DNA of 29,833 nucleotides, taken from positions 1 through 29,833 of IMG/VR virus record IMGVR_UViG_3300018080_000458; one strand, given 5' to 3'. The translations under genes were made by a program, and so were the position numbers. This document shows, piece by piece, positions 12,702-21,325 of this stretch. Source of the DNA: a virus. Numbering within the stretch: the first letter of the stretch is position 1; each line of letters starts with the position of its first letter. The notes under the pieces were generated by a model. The model was not told the DNA's origin and searched no databases. It worked only from the letters and a program-made list of their open reading frames with translations.

Positions 12702-13834
12702 AGGGTCGCGTCTCCACTGCTAGTGCATACGGGCTCAAGAAGCATGTCGTCAAGAAGCCGATAGCCGGCCACGGTCTCGAAGAGGCGGTTCCAGTCGTCC
12801 GTGATGGGGCCCGGGTCCGCAAGCTGCTCGACGCGCGCCCGGGCCGCTTCGGCGATCTGCATGCGGAGCGTTTCGTCATAGGCCAGCAGGGCGGCATAGA
12901 ACTTCAGTTCCCCGTCATTTCCGCCGCTCGCGTCGGAGCCCAGGTAGCCGGTGATGCCGTGCTCGATCATCTCCCGCCAGCCCCATTCGTTCTGGGCCAC
13001 GATCGGCACGCCGGCAGCCATCGCCTCCAGGCCCACGCGCGGCCAGTTCTCTTTGGCTCCGCCGTTGATCGGCAGCAGGCAATGGCAGCGGCCAAGGAAT
13101 TCGGTCGAGCTGATCTCTTGCGGCTTGAGCGCCGTCGCCCAGCGGGGCGGCCGGCCGAGCTTGCGCTGGAGCTTGTCGTTCCAGCCCATCACCAGGGCCC
13201 GCCGTTGCTTATACGGCACCCCGCCGTAGATCGCCCACGTGTTGGAACTCCACTTGTCGGCGTCCGGGCGGGAGAGCCGGCCGATGACGAACTCTTCGCC
13301 CGCAGCATGGGCCCGGGGCTGGAACGGAAACTCGCTCAAGTCAAAGGCCCCGCGGATCACGTGAGCGTGCACGAGCGGATCGTAGCCCTGAGACAGGCGG
13401 TTCAACTGCAATTCGACCTGGCCCTGCTGGAAGCGGGACTGGTAGACATAGGCGTCCATCAATCCGTGCTTGCGTGCCGTGGCCAATTCGGCGGGGAAGC
13501 AGAAGGTCATGCAGTTGACCCACACGAGCCGGCACTCCAGGCGGCGCAGCTCCTGGACCGAGCTGACGTAATGGGCGTTGCAGAAGCCGATCACGATCGA
13601 GCCGGCCAGGCCCGGGACGTCGGCCAGTTTGCGGGGGCCGTCGACCTCGATCGTCTTGGCCCCGATCGCATCGAGCCGCCGGCGATACGTCTCGTTCGGT
13701 TTCCATGTCGGCACGAGCGTGACGTCCCAGCCGGCTTCCCGCCAGAGCTTGACCGTGTGCCAGCACTCGGTATTGGCCCCGCCCATGTTGCCGGGATAGC
13801 CGAGCACGAAAACGTGAAAGGGATGCAGACTCAT
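12698..13834 (-). CDS. Glycosyltransferase, GT4-like (GT-B fold)
   Basis: 378 residues from ATG 13834, which overlaps the previous stop (ATGA); the longer open frame upstream is a shadow. The N-domain begins HPFHVFVLGYPGNMGGANTE, with the Gly-rich acceptor loop of GT-B enzymes, and continues WREAGWDVTLVPTWK. The C-domain has the GT4 donor-site pattern ENWPRVGLEAMAAGVPIVAQ followed by EWGWREMIEHGITGYL, including the E-x7-E-type acidic pair. There is no signal peptide. It is the first of four consecutive coupled genes (GT4, sulfotransferase, GT2, GT2) that look like a glycan-building cassette inside the late operon. Confidence 0.85.
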   Translation of the reverse strand: MSLHPFHVFVLGYPGNMGGANTECWHTVKLWREAGWDVTLVPTWKPNETYRRRLDAIGAKTIEVDGPRKLADVPGLAGSIVIGFCNAHYVSSVQELRRLECRLVWVNCMTFCFPAELATARKHGLMDAYVYQSRFQQGQVELQLNRLSQGYDPLVHAHVIRGAFDLSEFPFQPRAHAAGEEFVIGRLSRPDADKWSSNTWAIYGGVPYKQRRALVMGWNDKLQRKLGRPPRWATALKPQEISSTEFLGRCHCLLPINGGAKENWPRVGLEAMAAGVPIVAQNEWGWREMIEHGITGYLGSDASGGNDGELKFYAALLAYDETLRMQIAEAARARVEQLADPGPITDDWNRLFETVAGYRLLDDMLLEPVCTSSGDATL

Positions 13835-14340
13835 TTCTTCTTCCGCGGAGGTTTGACTTCGGCGAGAAACTTGTTCTTGGGGCAGCGCTCGGTGGCCATT
13901 TTGATCTTGTTGATCAAGGCGATGTTGCCGGAGCTGGTCCGGCAGCCGCAGACACGACACCGCTTCTTCTTGGCGTTGAAATCGGGGCACGGTCCGCAGA
14001 TCGTCTCGAAAATCTCCTGGACCCGCTCCGCACTCCGTACGGGCCGGCCAAAGCGAATCCAACGGCGGACTGCCTTCGAGTAGCGCTTGGCACAATCCTT
14101 GAACGACGGGAGATCATCGGACGTGGGAGACGGTTGCGGCTCCGTCGGCGGATCGCCGCTGCCGGAACGACACGGCACGGGCACGCCGGCCAGCCATTGC
14201 CGCTGCTGCTCGGGAGTGAAAAGGGCGTTGCAGATCGCCAGCAGGCCGCAGGTCCGGCAGCGGAAGTGGATCCCGTCCGGCCCGTGGGACGTCTCTTCCC
14301 ACGTATGCCCTGCCGTGTTGTAGCGATCGTTATCAGACAC
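13831..14340 (-). CDS. Cys-motif (probably zinc-binding) protein
   Basis: 169 residues from GTG 14340, chosen for the GGGAG site 8 bases upstream and the 8-bp overlap with the preceding gene. The N-terminal part holds HFRCRTCGLLAICNALF (C-x2-C-x5-C), and the C-terminal part has ETICGPCPDFNAKKKRCRVC followed by GC and, 20 residues on, ERCP. The paired C-x2-C knuckles suggest two zinc sites or one shared site. The tail ends in a basic PPRKKK. The C-terminal Cys pattern recurs in phage proteins next to glycosyltransferases, but I cannot name its function. It is translated just ahead of the GT4 gene. Confidence 0.68.
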   Translation of the reverse strand: MSDNDRYNTAGHTWEETSHGPDGIHFRCRTCGLLAICNALFTPEQQRQWLAGVPVPCRSGSGDPPTEPQPSPTSDDLPSFKDCAKRYSKAVRRWIRFGRPVRSAERVQEIFETICGPCPDFNAKKKRCRVCGCRTSSGNIALINKIKMATERCPKNKFLAEVKPPRKKK

Positions 14341-16102
14341 CGGAGGAACTCCCGGACCACTCGGGACACGCGCCGGGATCCTCGCAAAGGAACTCAACGC
14401 AGCAGATCAGCGGGTGATGGGTGCAGATCGATTCGGGGGCTGTCGCGCTACCGTAGCCGTAGACGTTGCCGTTGACGTCGGCGGTCACCGTGCCGCCGGC
14501 ACAGATCGCTTTGGACTCATCACAGGCACAGCCGGCCGGCATGGGGCCGTCGTCCTGGTCCAGCTCCAACGAAGCCGTGCCCACACTGAAAGAGAGGGTC
14601 GAGCTGACCGCGTCGGCTTCCTCGTCCCGCTTGCCCCAGATCCGCACGTAGTAGGTACGGCCCGGCTCGAGGCCGCCAAAGCGCTTGGTGCAGGAGAACG
14701 AGCCGCCGCCGGTCCCGGACGAGGAAGAATCTCCGTCTCCCTCCACGTCGCCCAGACGCAGGACGCCGGCCGAGCAGCCCGCACAGGAACCGTCCCCGTC
14801 GTCACAGAAGCCGTCCTGCTGGATGAACTCGCCCGGATCGTCCGAGTCGAAGGTGACGTCCTGGCAGGCGCTGGACGATCCGCTGGAGCCGCTGCTGGAT
14901 CCGCAGATGTCGATGCAGGAGACGACGGCCTGCTGGCCATCATAATCGCCGGCCGCAAACGGGGCACTGCCGCACTGGCAGCAGCGGTCGTGAAGATCCG
15001 TACACTCGTCAGTTACGATGGACCAGAAATTGCCGCCGCTGTCCCACTCCCAGACGCAGTAACCTGGATCGCAGGAGTAGTCACCGGACGAGCTGCTGGA
15101 CGATTCGCCGCTCGACGACGGCACACCGCTCGAAGAGGACGAATCGGAACAGCAAATGTAGACGCAAACCGGGGCCGCCGGCGTCTTGGTGCAGAGCAGG
15201 CCGTTGCGGAAATCGAGCACGACCCGCGACGCGCACACGTTGTCTCCGACCCGCGTGAGGCCGGTGAGCACGGTGACCGTGGTCGTCAGGTCGCAGTCGC
15301 CGGACGAGGAACCGGACGAGGATCCGCTGCCGGACGACTGGCCGCTGCTGCTGGGCTGGCCGCTGGAGGATTCGCCGCTGGACGAATATTGGCAGTTGCC
15401 CAATGCCAGGACTTCGAACCACTGCTCATCGGCAAAATACTTGGCGTAGCCGAGCGTGCCGGCCGGAACGCCCGAGGTGGTGGCAAAGGCTGCCGAGTTG
15501 ACCACACCCACCGGATCGTAGACCGTGAAGCAGACGTTCGACTCTTCGCAGGTCGGGTTGCAATCGTTGCCGTTGAACCAGAGCTTGGCCTCGGCCTCGC
15601 CGCAGGCCGCCAGGGGCTCGGTGAGCACGAACCGCCAGATGTCCTCGAAAGCTCCAAGCACTTCCCAGCGGCCGCTCTGGGCGTTGAAGGTACACCAGAC
15701 CCAATCCCCGTCGTCGAAGCGGGGCATAATGGCCATCTTGGGATCGAGCCGCATCGTGTCCCGCAGCGGCGGCGGGTAGCCGCCCGGATGCCAGATCCGC
15801 ACCTCGTCCTGAAAATCGTTCTTGCTCCATTCCTTGTCGCCCGATCCGTAGCGGACCCGCCTGGCCAGGGCCGCGTGCCAGTAGTACGGCTCGGTGAATT
15901 CAAGCCGCCAGGACGAGGTCAACTCAAAGAGATCGAGGCAGGCGGGCGGGCGCTGGCTCTGCCGTGGATTGACCGTGCTCGTATCGGCCTCGGCCGTGTC
16001 CAATAGCTGCGCGTTCCGCTCGGCGTCCAACGCGCGGACCAGGTCTCGCTGATCGGAAGCCCGTATCGGGGAGCCGCGTTCTGGCCGCGGGAGTCTGGGC
16101 AT
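14333..16102 (-). CDS. Large Cys/Ser-rich late protein, probably a virion tail-tip or fibre component
   Basis: 589 residues. Residues 1-240 form a globular region (LTSSWRLEFTEPYYWHAALA, then Trp-rich strands such as WVWCTFNAQSGRWEVLGAF). The remaining chain alternates small Cys-bearing modules with Ser/Gly linkers, notably around residues 240-275 and 320-345, and ends EWSGSSSGV. A hand count gives about 34 Cys, so many disulfides or metal sites are likely, unusual for a cytoplasmically made phage protein. The segment GGLEPGRTYYVRIWGKRDEE resembles a fibronectin-III strand pair. Following the tape-measure and tail-tip genes, it is best read as an exposed tail component. No enzyme motif was found. 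Confidence 0.65.
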   Translation of the reverse strand: MPRLPRPERGSPIRASDQRDLVRALDAERNAQLLDTAEADTSTVNPRQSQRPPACLDLFELTSSWRLEFTEPYYWHAALARRVRYGSGDKEWSKNDFQDEVRIWHPGGYPPPLRDTMRLDPKMAIMPRFDDGDWVWCTFNAQSGRWEVLGAFEDIWRFVLTEPLAACGEAEAKLWFNGNDCNPTCEESNVCFTVYDPVGVVNSAAFATTSGVPAGTLGYAKYFADEQWFEVLALGNCQYSSSGESSSGQPSSSGQSSGSGSSSGSSSGDCDLTTTVTVLTGLTRVGDNVCASRVVLDFRNGLLCTKTPAAPVCVYICCSDSSSSSGVPSSSGESSSSSSGDYSCDPGYCVWEWDSGGNFWSIVTDECTDLHDRCCQCGSAPFAAGDYDGQQAVVSCIDICGSSSGSSGSSSACQDVTFDSDDPGEFIQQDGFCDDGDGSCAGCSAGVLRLGDVEGDGDSSSSGTGGGSFSCTKRFGGLEPGRTYYVRIWGKRDEEADAVSSTLSFSVGTASLELDQDDGPMPAGCACDESKAICAGGTVTADVNGNVYGYGSATAPESICTHHPLICCVEFLCEDPGACPEWSGSSSGV

Positions 16103-16105
16103 GGA

Positions 16106-16993
16106 TCAGGCTCCCGGAGAACTGCTGCTGTCGCCGCCGCACGTGGCTTCGGTAAACATGGACGAGAAGTCGGCCTGGTCGTAACGGTCTACACAGTTTC
16201 CGCCCGTGTCTTTCATGCGGATCCGCACCCAGCCATCCTGGCGCATTTCGTGGTTCCAGCCGCGGATCTCCGTGTCATCCTGGATTCGCCGCTTGCGAAA
16301 TACGCAGCTCAGCTTCCAGCAATACGGATCGAGTAGGCTGAACTGGCTCGACTGGTCGACTTCGTATCCTTCGAAGAGGATCGTCTCGGCTTCGGAGTCG
16401 AGAAAGGTATCCGAGTTGACACAGCCGATCAGCTCGTCCCATTCGTCCAGCGGCGGCTCATCCACATAGTCCCACTCCACGTGGTACTCGGTAATCGGGA
16501 TTACGATTCGCGCATTGACGTCCGGACCCGGCATGGGGCCGTCGGGATAGGCCTCGCAATTGTCTTCCCATCGCACGGAATCGCCAGGCATGGTCAAGAA
16601 CTGCCCGGACGTGCGGACGCGCAACTTGAGCGAGGTGCCCTCGGGATGCGAGGGCTTGGTGATCGTGCAGGGCCAGGCCGCGTTGCCGTAATCGGTGGCG
16701 TAGCTCGCACGGACCAGGGCCACCATGCCGCCGTTCTGCTCGTAGCTGACAAGCTGGGAATTGGGATTCGTGAGGATCTCGTACTTCGGGCAGAGATCGG
16801 GCGAGAAGGGCTCGATCGTGATGTTGCGGCAGTAGCAGTAGGGGAGCCCGGGCCACTGGTAGCCGGCGAGACTCTGGGCGAACGCGTACCGCTCGTTCCA
16901 CAGACAGAGAAAGAACCGCTCGCCGCCGTTGCCGCTGGCGGCGTCGTGCTGGCTGCGTGCACTGCCGGCGAGTTCTTCGTACTGGTAGGACAT
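16106..16993 (-). CDS. Probable tail-tip (distal tail-type) protein with Ser-rich end
   Basis: 295 residues starting 14 bp after the tape-measure stop, the usual place of the distal tail protein. The body is beta-rich (ERFFLCLWNERYAFAQSLAG, ARIVIPITEYHVEWDYVDEP, WKLSCVFRKRRIQDDTEIRG) without transmembrane or catalytic features. The chain ends in CGGDSSSSPGA, a short Ser-rich tail like those on other late proteins here. The assignment as a tail component rests on position and composition, not on a recognised family. Confidence 0.6.
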   Translation of the reverse strand: MSYQYEELAGSARSQHDAASGNGGERFFLCLWNERYAFAQSLAGYQWPGLPYCYCRNITIEPFSPDLCPKYEILTNPNSQLVSYEQNGGMVALVRASYATDYGNAAWPCTITKPSHPEGTSLKLRVRTSGQFLTMPGDSVRWEDNCEAYPDGPMPGPDVNARIVIPITEYHVEWDYVDEPPLDEWDELIGCVNSDTFLDSEAETILFEGYEVDQSSQFSLLDPYCWKLSCVFRKRRIQDDTEIRGWNHEMRQDGWVRIRMKDTGGNCVDRYDQADFSSMFTEATCGGDSSSSPGA

Positions 16994-17006
16994 GACGCCT
17001 TTCCGC

Positions 17007-19148
17007 TTATCCCCAGGCCGGCATGGGATTGGGGGCCATTTGCTGGTTTTTGGCGTCGCTCATCTTGACCTTGAGCGCTCCGCCCTCCACGGCCGTGGCG
17101 AGCTTCTCGGTGGCCCCGGCCGTCTTCTCGGCCAAGGCGTTGGCCTTGGCCTGCTCGTTGGCCCGGGCCGCCTCCTGCTGCATCTTCTCGGCGAGCTGGG
17201 CCAGGCCGACGAACTCGTACTTCCCGCCCTTGCCCGGCGAGTCGCCGCCGGCCGGGCCGGGAGCGCCTTTTTCGCCCGTGCCCGACTCGCCGCCGGCCGC
17301 GGCCGCGGCGGCCTGCTTGTCGGCCTTGGCTCGCCGATCGGCCATGCGCTTGCCGAGCTGGCCGTACAGTTCCTCGATGCGGTCGTTCGTCTTTTGGACG
17401 TTGGCCTCGGTGAGCTGCGGCATCTCCTGGATGCTGCTCTTGAAACCGTCCAACAGCGGCGTGGCATTGAACTCCCACTGTTCGCCGCGGATCCAATTCA
17501 ACAGGGATTGCCAGAGTCCCTTGATGTTCTCGATGAGGTTCGTAAAGAGCGTGGCCGTGAAGTCGCCCAACGTGACGAAGATCTCCTTCCAGTTGCCAAA
17601 GAACCAGGTGGCGATCTCCCCGACGTTGACGAAGAACGTCTTAAAGCGTTCCCAGGAGTTGGCCAAAAAGAGCTTCGTGTGCTCCATGCCGAGCCGCCAA
17701 TAAATGTCCCAGTCGCGGATCAGGTCGCCGAGGTCCGCAAGCACCGACTTGAAGAAGTCGGGGAACAGGGCGGCCAGGCCGCCGATGGCCACGGCCACCA
17801 GGCCGATGGGGCTCAGGAGCATGCCGAGCGCCGCCCCCAGGGCCCCCACGATCGCGACCAGGCCCTTGGCGGCCACGACGGCCCCCACGATGACGCCGCC
17901 GATCCTGGCGACCTGCGAGATCAGCTCGCGATTGCGGACGATCCAGCGCCCCACGGCACCGGCCACGGCCAGAAGCGGATCGGCCAGCGTGAGCACCACG
18001 CCGGCGGCCGAGGCCAGGAAGTCCAGGACGGCCAGACCGATCGTCTTGAGCCCGCCCAGGACGTCGCCCAGGTTCTCGGCGTTGCCGGTGATGATCCCGA
18101 TGGCCTGGCCGATGACGCCGGAGATCCGGCCCCAGGCCTCTTCGGCGAAGTCGCGGACGTCGCCCAGGATCTCCCTGATCCGCTGGCCGTAGAGCTTGGC
18201 GAATTGGCCGGCGAACTCGCCGACTCGCTTGAGCACCGGCTTGAGGACGAAGGTCTCGACGATCATCATGCCGATATCGGCCAGCGAGTTCTTGACGTTG
18301 CCGGTGATCGTGCTCCACAGTCCGCCGAGCGTCTGGGAGAGCTTGGCCATGCCGCCGGCGAACTGGCCCGAGCCGGTCGTCAGGTTGCCGAGGGCCCGTT
18401 CGAAATCGGCGAAGGAGATCTTGCCCTCGGAGGCCATCTTGCGGATCGCGGCCTCGGGGACACCGAACATCTTGGCCAGCTCGCGGCCGATGGGGATGCC
18501 GCGTTCGAGGAACTGGTCGAGCGTCTCGGTCATCATGCGGCCCGTGCCGCGGACTTTGCCGTAGATCGCCGCCAGGTCGCCGATGGCCGCCCCGCTCAAG
18601 GCCGAAATGTCGCCCAGGCGGGTCATCGTGGGGATGATGTTTTCCTGGGCCGTTCCAAACGCCAAGAGCTGCTTGGCCACGCCGGCCAGCTCCTGCTGCT
18701 CGAAGGGCGTGGAGGCCGCGAAGGCGTTCACTTCCTCCATCATTCGCTTGGCCTTGTCGGCCGAGCCGAGCAGGACTTCAAAGCTCGTGCTGAGCGTTTC
18801 GACTTCGGCAGCCAGTTTGAGCGTGGGACCTAGCACGAAGCCGGCGAACAGCCCGCCGGCCATGGCCATCTGCAAGAGTCGCACGGGACGCAGGAGGCCC
18901 GTGAGGGCTTCGCGGACGCGACGGATGCGATCGGTGCCCATGGATTGCAGCCGGCTGACGACGCGAGACACGCCCGAGGCGACCGAGCGGACCGGGCTGA
19001 TGAGGCCCGTGAAGCCGCGGTTCAGCACGTTCACGGGACTGAGGGTCGCCTTGAGCCGGGCGGCCAGGCCGTCCGTCTTCTTCAGGACGACCGCCATGCC
19101 CCGCTGGCCGATTTGCACATAGGCTTCTGCAAGTCGAAACGCCATCAC
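17007..19148 (-). CDS. Tail tape-measure protein
   Basis: 713 residues, the longest gene in the window. The N-terminal 350 residues carry the recognisable tape-measure domain: LAAEVETLSTSFEVLLGSAD, FAASTPFEQQELAGVAKQLL, DISALSGAAIGDLAAIYGKV, ERGIPIGRELAKMFGVPEAA and GGLWSTITGNVKNSLADIG. Several hydrophobic stretches (about residues 95-115, 390-470) could insert in the membrane at DNA injection. The C-terminal 120 residues are Ala/Lys/Glu-rich and probably coiled coil. It sets tail length; the size would suit a tail of roughly 100 nm by the usual 0.15 nm per residue rule. It directly follows the tail chaperone pair, as in most siphoviruses. ATG 19148 or 19145 could be the start. Confidence 0.93.
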   Translation of the reverse strand: MMAFRLAEAYVQIGQRGMAVVLKKTDGLAARLKATLSPVNVLNRGFTGLISPVRSVASGVSRVVSRLQSMGTDRIRRVREALTGLLRPVRLLQMAMAGGLFAGFVLGPTLKLAAEVETLSTSFEVLLGSADKAKRMMEEVNAFAASTPFEQQELAGVAKQLLAFGTAQENIIPTMTRLGDISALSGAAIGDLAAIYGKVRGTGRMMTETLDQFLERGIPIGRELAKMFGVPEAAIRKMASEGKISFADFERALGNLTTGSGQFAGGMAKLSQTLGGLWSTITGNVKNSLADIGMMIVETFVLKPVLKRVGEFAGQFAKLYGQRIREILGDVRDFAEEAWGRISGVIGQAIGIITGNAENLGDVLGGLKTIGLAVLDFLASAAGVVLTLADPLLAVAGAVGRWIVRNRELISQVARIGGVIVGAVVAAKGLVAIVGALGAALGMLLSPIGLVAVAIGGLAALFPDFFKSVLADLGDLIRDWDIYWRLGMEHTKLFLANSWERFKTFFVNVGEIATWFFGNWKEIFVTLGDFTATLFTNLIENIKGLWQSLLNWIRGEQWEFNATPLLDGFKSSIQEMPQLTEANVQKTNDRIEELYGQLGKRMADRRAKADKQAAAAAAGGESGTGEKGAPGPAGGDSPGKGGKYEFVGLAQLAEKMQQEAARANEQAKANALAEKTAGATEKLATAVEGGALKVKMSDAKNQQMAPNPMPAWG

Positions 19149-19864
19149 TCACCTGCCGTGGATCTCTTTCAAGAGGATCCGGTTTTGTTCCGTGGATCGC
19201 ATCCGCAGGTAATCCTTCATCACGAGCTTCTCGATCTGGTGGTCGGGTGTCACGGCTCCCATGAGGACGCACAGCGGGATCAGCCGCAGGTTGTTCACTT
19301 CGTCGGGGGTGAAGCCGTACTCCCGCGCGAAGAAGACGTACAACTCGGGCCAGCCGGTGATCCGACTTTGGGGCTTTCGTCTGCCGGGTTCGCCGCCCGA
19401 GCCTTCGGGCTCGGGCCAGATGAGTTTCCCGCGTCGGCCTCGCCGCTGGCCAGGTGGACCTTGGCCACGACTTCCTCCAGCCGCTCTTCGCCGATCTCTT
19501 CGAGCAACCGCAGAGCGTCCTCCGGCGTGGCGAATTCGGCGGCGTGGTCCTCTTGCAAGCAGGCCCAGAGCTTGAAGGCCACGCCGCGGAGCGAGTTCTC
19601 GAAGGCGGTCATCTCGGCCGCTTCGACCACGCGCGACTTGACGGCCACCTTCATGGCGGCCTGCCAGATCGTATCGTGCTGCTCCTTGGGCGCGTGCTGG
19701 CAGGCCCGGGCGGCCAGGACCAATGGATCCTCGCGCTGCGAGACGATGTAGGCCTCCAACTGGGCGCAGAGCCCGACCACGGGCGGTGCTCGCAGCGTGT
19801 ACTGTTTGTCGCCCACGGTCACCTGCTGGGTGAGCTGGGCCGCGGTCCTGGCGTGTCCGGCCAT
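19149..19864 (-). CDS. Tail assembly chaperone GT-type fusion, made by -1 frameshift
   Basis: Ribosomes start at ATG 19864, read 147 codons of the G frame to the GGGAAAC heptamer (19430-19424), slip -1 and read 91 more codons to TAA/TGA at 19149, giving about 238 residues. The extension is clearly coding: WPELYVFFAREYGFTPDEVN, then LIPLCVLMGAV and a C-terminal helix KLVMKDYLRMRSTEQNRILL. It abuts the tape-measure start at 19148. As with lambda gpGT, the G part coats the tape measure and the T part recruits tail-tube subunits. The annotated span covers both frames; the join is at 19424. Confidence 0.85.
19295..19864 (-). CDS. Tail assembly chaperone, G-type (unshifted product)
   Basis: 189 residues from ATG 19864 with GAGGAAAG just upstream; an in-frame ATG at 19912 lacks a ribosome site. 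The first 145 residues are mainly helical (LTQQVTVGDKQYTLRAPPVV, CLQEDHAAEFATPEDALRLL, EEVVAKVHLASGE). After the slip site the unshifted frame runs on as a low-complexity tail (SSGPSPKARAANPADESPKV). It lies between the tail-tube and tape-measure genes, the conserved location of this chaperone. Confidence 0.85.
   Translation of the reverse strand: MAGHARTAAQLTQQVTVGDKQYTLRAPPVVGLCAQLEAYIVSQREDPLVLAARACQHAPKEQHDTIWQAAMKVAVKSRVVEAAEMTAFENSLRGVAFKLWACLQEDHAAEFATPEDALRLLEEIGEERLEEVVAKVHLASGEADAGNSSGPSPKARAANPADESPKVGSPAGPSCTSSSRGSTASPPTK
19395..19430 (-). promoter_or_regulatory. Programmed -1 ribosomal frameshift signal
   Basis: Minus-strand slippery heptamer G-GGA-AAC (19430-19424), a 7-base spacer TCATCTG, then a perfect 9-bp hairpin GCCCGAGCC-CGAA-GGCTCGGGC (19416-19395). 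Heptamer type, spacer length and stem all match canonical -1 signals, and both frames are coding on their own sides. Confidence 0.9.
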
Positions 19865-19935
19865 TCTTTCCTCGGAGGGATCTTTGGAGTGGAAAACGCA
19901 GGGAAACGTCAATCAATCAAGGGCAGCCGGCGTGC

Positions 19936-20346
19936 TTACGAGCTTTCGCCGGCCGTGGCAAGGATGCCGTGGTAGGTCGGCGGTCCGGTCGGCTCGAAGC
20001 CGTACTCGACCTCCACGATCTTGCCGTCGTTGATGTCACAGGCGATCGGGTGCGTGCCGATGATCACGGGCACTTCGATGTAATTCTCGTCCGTGGCGTC
20101 GACGTGCAAGTTGAGCGTGCCCGTGTCGCCGATGCGGTAGGGCATATTGCCCTCGCTGTCGAGCTTCGTGGTCACCGAGCCCGAAAAATCCTCCACCGTG
20201 GCCACGCCCTTCTTATGGCCGCTGGTGCTGTTGGAGGCGTATTTCTCGATGTTCGCGTTCGGGTCGAAGCTCCAACCGGTGACTTCGGCGATCGCTCCGC
20301 CGGCGTTTTTGGCCGAGCCGTTCTTGCCGCTGAATGCCTCGCTCAT
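19936..20346 (-). CDS. Major tail tube protein
   Basis: 136 residues, located directly before the tail chaperone pair. The sequence AEVTGWSFDPNANIEKYASN, then VATVEDFSGSVTTKLDSEGN, IGDTGTLNLHVDATDENYIE and PVIIGTHPIACDINDGKIVE form the beta-strand pattern of siphovirus tail-tube proteins. It has no Ig-like extra domain. It ends ATAGESS. It forms stacked rings around the tape measure; assignment rests on gene order and strand pattern. Confidence 0.78.
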   Translation of the reverse strand: MSEAFSGKNGSAKNAGGAIAEVTGWSFDPNANIEKYASNSTSGHKKGVATVEDFSGSVTTKLDSEGNMPYRIGDTGTLNLHVDATDENYIEVPVIIGTHPIACDINDGKIVEVEYGFEPTGPPTYHGILATAGESS

Positions 20347-20381
20347 GGAATGGCTTCCTTGTCGTCAGGTGAATAGGTGGA

Positions 20382-20855
20382 TCATCCCGAGCTGGAAGAA
20401 GAACCAGAAGAACCGCTGGAGGAACCCGAAGACGAGCTGCTCGCCGCCTCCGCGGTCCTGGCCCGGGTTACGGTTACTTGGAACTGGGAGACGAACTGCC
20501 ACGTGGTGTCCTGCGGATCGTCCGACTGGAGCGCGTAGCTATCCGTGTGCCGGACGTCCAGGGCCCGATCGTCGTCGATCGGGAAGTCGCGGTTGGCCAG
20601 GGCCTCTTCCAGGGCCCGCTGGATCGGCTTGCCGGCGGTGAGGCCGGCGGCCCAGATGCTGATGCGAACCTGCTCGCTGCGGATGAGGCTGTCCGTGGTC
20701 CGCTCCGAGGCCGTGCCGGCGGGCCAGTCGATGCGGGCACACGGCAGGGCCGCGTTGCGGGGAATGCGGCCGGTGAAGACCCGCTCCACAGGCAGAAGCC
20801 CGTTGAGCGTGGCATCCGCTGCCCACAATTCGTGGATCTTTCCTTCCAGGCTCAC
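20382..20855 (-). CDS. Tail terminator or completion protein with Ser/Gly tail
   Basis: 157 residues from GTG 20855 with GAGGG upstream. The body resembles DUF3168/gpU-type tail terminators: GKIHELWAADATLNGLLPVE, an alpha-beta core containing RSEQVRISIWAAGLTAGKPI, and strands WQFVSQFQVTVTRA. These proteins cap the tail tube before head joining. The last about 20 residues are almost only Ser and Gly in runs of three to five Ser separated by Gly, starting right after the final strand, so the tail is probably an exposed flexible appendage. It lies 6 bp after the gp10-like gene. Confidence 0.72.
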   Translation of the reverse strand: MSLEGKIHELWAADATLNGLLPVERVFTGRIPRNAALPCARIDWPAGTASERTTDSLIRSEQVRISIWAAGLTAGKPIQRALEEALANRDFPIDDDRALDVRHTDSYALQSDDPQDTTWQFVSQFQVTVTRARTAEAASSSSSGSSSGSSGSSSSSG

Positions 20856-20861
20856 CGGCCG

Positions 20862-21320
20862 CTACCCTCGCTTCTTGGCCCCGGTCGCTGCAAGCCGACC
20901 GATCTGTTCGCGGAACTTCATGAGCGTGTCCAGCAGCCACGGCCGCGGCTGGATAAGTCGCGTGCCCAGCTCCAGGAAGATCATGTAGATGCCTTTGGCG
21001 GAGACTCCCACGCGGACTTCCGGGGCCTTTTCGTTGTCGTTGAACTCCATCACGATTTCGTCGCGGCCCTGGCCCGTCCGCAGGCGAGGCGGCTCGCCCG
21101 GCCGGCTCGGGTTGTCGTACACGGTACGGCCCTTGAGAAACCGGCCCTGGTTGTCACGACCGCCCTTGATCCTCGTGCCCGTGTTGGGCGTCGACACGGC
21201 TTCGCGGCATTTGGCGTGGTAGAAGACGCCGGCACGCTGGATGCCCTCGGCCGTCGCCTGGCGGAGCAGGCGGGCGAACTGGCGATCGTGGACTTTGACG
21301 ACGACACCACCACGGACCAT
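20862..21320 (-). CDS. HK97 gp10-like head-tail or minor tail protein
   Basis: 152 residues. The gp10-family pattern is visible: an N-terminal helix (FARLLRQATAEGIQRAGVFY), a central loop with GRTVYDNPSRPGEPPRLRTG, then VGVSAKGIYMIFLELGTRLI followed by QPRPWLL, the conserved E-x-GT-x(4)-RP motif. These proteins sit at the head-tail interface or early tail. It overlaps neither neighbour (5-6 bp gaps), consistent with the connector, gp10, terminator, tube order seen here. Confidence 0.82.
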   Translation of the reverse strand: MVRGGVVVKVHDRQFARLLRQATAEGIQRAGVFYHAKCREAVSTPNTGTRIKGGRDNQGRFLKGRTVYDNPSRPGEPPRLRTGQGRDEIVMEFNDNEKAPEVRVGVSAKGIYMIFLELGTRLIQPRPWLLDTLMKFREQIGRLAATGAKKRG

Positions 21321-21325
21321 GGTTT

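Noticed and set aside
19149-19864. Sequencing error or pseudogene frameshift between the two tail chaperone frames
   Set aside because: The change of frame coincides with a canonical slippery heptamer and hairpin at the conserved genomic position.
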